Positions 58,769 through 64,000 of a stretch of DNA of 64,000 nt are shown in pieces. The stretch spans positions 354,802-418,801 of the forward strand of contig JANSLP010000005.1 of the NCBI GenBank assembly GCA_029298735.1. Reading direction: 5' to 3'. Made by a program: the position numbers and the translations under genes. The DNA comes from Ophiostoma sp. CBS 140.51. Taxonomy: Eukaryota > Ascomycota > Sordariomycetes > Ophiostomatales > Ophiostomataceae. Under the pieces are notes generated by a model that saw only the letters and a list, made by a program, of their open reading frames with translations, was not told where the DNA came from and did not search any database. Every line of letters begins with the position of its first letter. The first letter of the stretch is position 1.

Positions 58769-61700
58769 GACAAGCTTTGCCAGCGAAGATTGCTGGGACT
58801 GTTTTCTGCGAAGTTGGTCTGAAAGTTGAGAGGGCGAAGATAGATGGCGCGCGAGTCAGCAGGCTGTGTTTGCAGAAGCAAAAGAAGATGAAGTATGCAA
58901 GGCTGAAAAATTGCTGAAAGAGAAAAAGGGTGCAGAATGCAGCTTGCGGAAACGAGTGTGAGGTGGAGAAAGTGTGTTTTATGCCAAAGTGGAATGCACA
59001 CGCTCTGCTTCTTGTAAGATGCAAGATACAATGCAACAGGACTTCGCTGGTTGGGGAATCAACGTGCGGTGAGTGTTCGTTGCGTTGGGGGAAGCAATGC
59101 AGCTTGAGATGAGTCGAAATGAAGTGCCAAAATTTGGAAGAATGCAGGACAAAGAAAGGGGCAGACGGCAAGGGGAAGCGAGAAGAAGACAAAGGGAAGA
59201 GGGGGAAATAAAAAACGAAGCAAACGTCTTTTATTTCGACACAAACACAAAATGACGGGGGACAACAAATAAAACGCCAAATGCAGAGAAGTGCAGGGTT
59301 TGGGGTGGGCGAACCTGTATTCTGGCCTGTCTGGTCAGAGACAAAAGAAGCAGCTGAAAATGTGGCCGCCATAGAGCCTGTACAAAGACAGCGTCGGCGT
59401 CCACCAAGGCTGAGTCACAGGAGATCCTGGATGGGGATTGGATGTGCGCAGGGCGTGGGCGTGGGACTGGGACTGGGACTGGGAGAGGCGGGCCTGCTCT
59501 CAAATCCAAGCAATAATAAAGGTTGTCGGCGGAGGTTCAGGGACGTCAGCCGCCGCAGCGGCCGGGAGCGTGGGCCCTGGAATTGATCTGGTTGCTCGGT
59601 CTCTTTCTCACTTCGCTGTCTTCTCGCGCTGTTCGTCTTTTTTCAAAGGGTTTTTTCTGCTCGATAATCCTCGATTATGAGCGCATTTGGTTTGGGTCGA
59701 TGAGAGTTTCGCCGCTGAAGGTTACTAGCGCTTGTGAGTCGGCGCAATTTAGCGATGTGGGGAGCGCTGTGGAGGACGCTGGTGTGCTCTGGGCGCGATG
59801 GGCACGGTGGGCACTTGGTCGTCGTACTGGTGGACTGCGCAGGACAGGCGAGGCCACGGGTGTGGTGGGGTGGTCGCGATGGGGCTGTTTTGGCGGAGTC
59901 TGATCCAGGCGGGCGGCGGAAGCGGTGGATGGGATGTCCAGTGGGGGGAAGCCGGTTTTTAAATGGTGCTAAAGGCTCTGGACAGGCGACAGGCATTAGT
60001 ATTAGGTATTGAAGTTATGTATTCGCACACGAGGCGATTGGTTTGCGATAGAGGGGACGAGAGAGGGTGGCGCGAGGCGACACAAAATCCAAGACGTGGG
60101 AGAATGATGTAAGAAAATAAAGGAGGAGAAAATAAGAACTGGGATGACCGGCAGGGCAGATGGTTGGAAGTAAAAATAAGGGGAAATCGACAAAGTTGGT
60201 TGAGAGCAAAGACAGAAGGTGAGATGCATACATCGTACTTGCCTTGAAAAGGACTATTTGGCAGAGCTTTGCTGGGAGAGGAAGGAGGTGTGTGCGTCAC
60301 TTCCCCAAAAGTCGCTTTCCGGTTTCGCCAGATTAGAAGAGGGGAAAGAGCCAGAGAGAGCAAGAGGGAGGCTAATCGGGGCTCAAGGGGAGGCGAGGAG
60401 GAAAAGAGACAACAGAGGAATTAAAGTCCGTAAATCAGTGAGAGGCGACTTGTTCGTTCTCCGGTTGGCGACTGTTGCTTCTCAATTTTGCGTCGGGACG
60501 TCAGACTGATGCTTCAAGCTGATGTCTGGCCTCGTCGGTTCGTTCACAGGTGACGGTGCTCGTATGTATTGTTCGCGGTGTGTCGCTCTTTCCTTTTGGA
60601 GGTTTTGTTGGGGTAGGCGAGGCAGGACTTTTCTGTGGATTTTTGGCAGGAGCGTTGCGTGGGACAGACAATTCGGATTTGCAGGGACTGTCGAGGGAAA
60701 GAGCCAAGTATTAAGACCAAGACACAACAGACAAAGAAGGCAAGATCGGATGCCGCAATGAGGACGAGACGGGAAGTAGCAATGGAAGACAAAAATTCGA
60801 GCAAGACGGCAAATCTGGCGGGAGAAATCAAGAGGAAAGAAATCAGGAAAGCAAAAAAGAGCCAGAGAAATCAAGATGCCTGCGCAGAAACACGCCTTGA
60901 GATCAATCTCGCAAATAAACGTCTACGTGATAAAAGCCAGAAAAATAGTTTGTCACACTAGAGATTACAAAGTCCCTTCACCGTAGCACATGCGAGACGC
61001 CTTCCCTCACCTTTTTACCTCACAATTTAGTTTTGGAGAAGCCCGCCTCCCCCTTGGGTTGCGCCTGCCGCGAACGGCGATGAGAAGGCCAGGAAAGAAG
61101 ACAAAGATGGTAGCTTCCCCGCCAAGCCTAGCCTGCATTTACACTGAAATACAACTCTGCAGATTTGTTTCTAGCTTTTCTGAGTGGAGCATTGCTCTGT
61201 CTTCAGTCTCGCTGTTTCGGTGTCTGTTCCCCGTCGGCGGTTCTGTACGTCTGTGGCGCCGGAGGTGTGGTGGGTGATGCGGAGAATTGGAGACAGAGAT
61301 TGACCTCTCTATTCCCTGGTCACTCAGGGTCTGCCAGCGAGACGCGGCAGATGCCTCCAACGGGACAATATGCTCCGTGGGTTAGAATTTTCAGGACGCC
61401 TGCGAACTTCGGAGGGCGCGATCGCTCTTTCTGCTTGTTGGGAAGGCTAAATGCACTAGCGCCTTTTTGGACGAGACATTTGGGCAACGCTAAAGAGGAG
61501 GAGGCACCTAGACAGCAAGCAGGAGAAAAGAAGTGAAAGAGTGAAATAAAAGAGAAGGTGCAAAGAAGGCGTTCAGTCAATGGAAGGCTAAGCGGGAGGG
61601 CAAGAGCGAGCCAAGGACTGCCCAAAAACAGGCAAAAAGAGGAGAAAGGTTGCAGGCCCAGTTCAAGTCATGGAAAGAGCGACCGACCAAGCCAGTGAAA

Positions 61701-63885
61701 AAGGCCGTAAAAAACTGCGAGGAGGATTTGCCGTTTTTGGAGAAATGTTGCACCTTCTGTACGAAGTAACGTCTGGAAGTCACCCTGGACAGGGACTAGA
61801 GTAGGACGAAGCAAGAGCATTTGGACCGAACCGCCACCAATCGAGGAAGGAGCAATACGAAGCAAAGTGAGCTCAGCTCGCGATATGATGCCAGGCAATT
61901 GAAAAGAATTCAAACAAGACCACTCGCTAGAACACGCTCGTCCCACACGTGGCAAGCCCACTTGAAACTGAAGCTGGTCCTTACAACTGCCTTTTTTGCT
62001 CCGCAAGTGTCACCGGAGTTTTGCTCGGGGCAAGTGCTGTCACAGTGCTCTGGCGGGCGTCGCGCTTCCTAAATAGGGATCAAGCTACGACACTGGCAAC
62101 AATTGCCCGAACGAAAGTGTACACTACTGAGTACGGAGAAAGTCCTACATCAGCACACGACAGCTTCAGTGAGCCCGCGGTTCGGATCTCCGGGATAGCC
62201 AGCTCACCTCACAAAATGCCTCCCTATCGTTGTAATACAATTCTTGGCGAGGCGTCCCGGGAAGCGAGCCTCAATCAAACGCAGGTAAGAAAGATGCTTC
62301 CGACCACCACTTCCGGATACGGCCCGTCTAAGACAAGCAGAATACTAGGGCTTTCGAGCTGAGGTGTCGTGGAGAATCAACACAAATAGGCCCGGTTGAT
62401 GCCCGTGAAACTTGGTGACATTCGTACAGCCAAGCCTTGTCAGACCAAGATACCTGTTCACCAACTTCGTATTATGGGTTCCCTGCGCAAAGCCTCTTTT
62501 GGTCTTGCACTCCCCATACAGCCTCTTCACTCATATTGCCTTTTCCCCCACGCCAACCTGAACGACGAATGATGATCAATGAGAACGTTGCTTTACATGT
62601 TTCTGTTGGAAGAAGAAAACGATAAGAGGGCGAAGAGAGCATGCGGCTACAACTGCGGGCGAGACGGTGTGGTCGCCATTGCATGCAGCGGGGATATGAG
62701 CTTCCCCTCTCCGCCTTCTTTCCCGCTTTTCAAAACACCTTCGTCTTGTGCGATGTAATGCTTGATATTCACTTCTGGTCAGAAAGCCCCCCACGCCGCT
62801 CATCGGATTCCTCTTCTGGAACAAAATGTCAATGCCAAGCACCGTGCGTTACATTGCGGTGGTTACCCCATACAGCTGTGCGATATCAGTCAGCCATGCA
62901 AACATGCTTGGCAGTTTGAATCTGCCTTTGAATTTACTGAGAGAAAGTACACCCAAAGGCATGACGCAGCCTTCAGGGCGAGCCGGGCTGCATTCCGCTC
63001 AAACCGGGACAGCGTCCATGGATGCAACTGAGCCCTCTAAGTGATCCACAAATAGCACACATTCGTTCCAAACGACACATTTCTCCATAGCTCGGCCCGT
63101 CTGATAAGAGATCACTGGCGGCTCAAGGTGCGCGCCGCTCTCAGGATGTGATTAATGAGACCTCGTTTATACTGCCCGGGAGATATTTACGTTGGCTTCT
63201 GGGACCTTTTTCTTGTGGTAAAAAGGGGCGATACTGTGTGCCGCCAGTCGGGTTGTCGTGGCACCAAACGTGCTCTATTCAAGACTACATAGTCACAGGC
63301 CTAGCAAGGTACTGCAAAACAATGAAACGGTGAGCATGCTGCTTTACATACCATCATAGATAATAACCACAGCTCAAACTCGCTAGTCTAGACTTACCTC
63401 TTCTTTGTTTTGTTCGTTATCTTTCTCTCCCAGGTATGCTTTACATCACACAAAGATGCCAGCGAAGCCCTACTATGGTCCCACTACGTTTCGGCTGCCG
63501 GCCTTATTCTACCTGTTGAGAATCTGGTCAGATAATCCGTACGCAGGGGAAAATATGTGCGACAGCTAGCAGTTTGCTGCAACCGGTACGCGGCAGCAGA
63601 AATATTACCCTTTAAACATGCCGCATGCTTCTTTATCTGCCTCCTGGAGATCCTCTTGGCGTGGGTGTGCCCAGATCTTGGTTCTACTTCAGGAGATCTA
63701 CAATGTAATACAAGGGGCTCAGTAAAAGGCCAAGATGCAAGTTAGACCGAGAACAATAAAAAAGACGCAGTGAAGATCTCACGGGCTCAAAGGAGGCTTG
63801 GATACTAGTTCAAATACTGTCTGGAAAATGAAGGATTGGAACATCGTCTTATCCAAACCCCTATCAGGGCGAGACAAGGTCCAGC
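58769..63885. other. Long upstream region of the PFK-2 gene, no supported gene
   Basis: The minus strand at 58.9-60.9 kb is C/T-rich in many stretches (for example 59130-59230 and 60330-60460), as expected for the promoter and leader of the kinase gene. Minus-strand frames in it, such as 59959-60363 and 60482-60874, look like leader by-products. From about 62 kb the base composition is mixed. No domain, tRNA or mobile element was recognised. Confidence 0.5.
59451..59487. repeat. 6-bp minisatellite (GGGCGT/GGGACT)
   Basis: Two GGGCGT units are followed by three GGGACT units and a partial unit. It lies about 690-720 bp upstream of the PFK-2 start codon. Confidence 0.85.
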
Positions 63886-63954
63886 TTATATATTGCCATA
63901 ATAATCCGAGCCTGGTGGCGGCGGCTTGGGCCGGGATGTCGGCGCTTGAGGCAT
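63886..63954 (-). CDS. 22-codon ORF: microprotein or terminal exon at the window edge
   Basis: An ATG frame reads 22 residues, Pro-rich in the middle and ending with SDYYGNI before TAA. It is preceded on the minus strand by a C/T-rich tract reaching the window end, which fits either a promoter/leader or an intron 3' end. An alternative reading is the last exon of a gene entering from beyond 64000, with an acceptor such as CCTCAAG at about 63945. No donor GT lies before the stop, so it is not a first exon of a longer spliced frame. The product is unrecognised. Confidence 0.25.
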   Translation of the reverse strand: MPQAPTSRPKPPPPGSDYYGNI

Positions 63955-64000
63955 TGTGTGTGGACGGTTGTGGGAGGGTGTGGAAGAGAGGAAGAGAGGA

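Noticed and set aside
1..64000. CRISPR arrays, transposons, rRNA and bacterial-style operons
   Set aside because: No regularly spaced repeats, transposase or reverse transcriptase frames, 5S-like sequence or tightly packed same-strand genes were seen.

Overview
This window is nuclear DNA of a filamentous ascomycete, most likely a Sordariomycete. The evidence is the gene set (exosome Csl4, Trm9, an Asl1-like GH128 protein, an Upc2-like Zn2Cys6 factor, a fungal LtrA protein, bifunctional 6-phosphofructo-2-kinase), the short introns (five of 61-80 bp, one of 249 bp) with CTAAC/CTGAC-type branch sites, GC-rich coding exons and pyrimidine-rich leaders. Order and genus cannot be settled by eye; Ophiostomatales-like fungi are a guess. 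There is no operon logic, CRISPR, phage or bacterial content. No transposase or reverse transcriptase ORF was recognised.

Layout: 1-1.9 kb holds no supported gene. CSL4 lies at 1.9-2.6 kb (-). About 15 kb without a convincing gene follows, ending in a pyrimidine-rich leader before a conserved Myb/SANT regulator at 18.0-20.0 kb (+). TRM9 is at 22.9-24.0 kb (-). A divergent pair of NAD(P)-dependent oxidoreductases occupies 26.5-29.6 kb: a dihydrodiol/D-xylose dehydrogenase-type protein (-) and an aldo-keto reductase (+), sharing a 787-bp promoter. A secreted GH128 cell-wall protein is at 30.9-32.1 kb (-). A second gene-free stretch of about 15 kb leads to an Upc2-like zinc-cluster factor at 47.3-49.4 kb (+). 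Then come a conserved fungal protein of unknown function at 51.1-52.3 kb (+), a convergent LtrA-type membrane protein at 52.6-55.0 kb (-), and a four-exon PFK-2/FBPase-2 gene at 56.3-58.8 kb (-). The last 5 kb holds only the long upstream region of that gene and, at the edge, a 22-codon ORF that may be a microprotein or a terminal exon.

The genes are mostly housekeeping or regulatory: RNA decay, tRNA wobble modification, glycolytic control, wall remodelling and transcription. No secondary-metabolite cluster is visible. The most unusual points are the two roughly 15-kb gene-free regions upstream of the two transcription factors, the lack of an in-frame ATG for the N-terminal half of the Myb protein, an AT-rich island with an improbably long small ORF, a perfect 32-bp tandem duplication, and a recurrent intergenic nonamer TACGACGTA. 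I did not find a clearly new multi-gene system.
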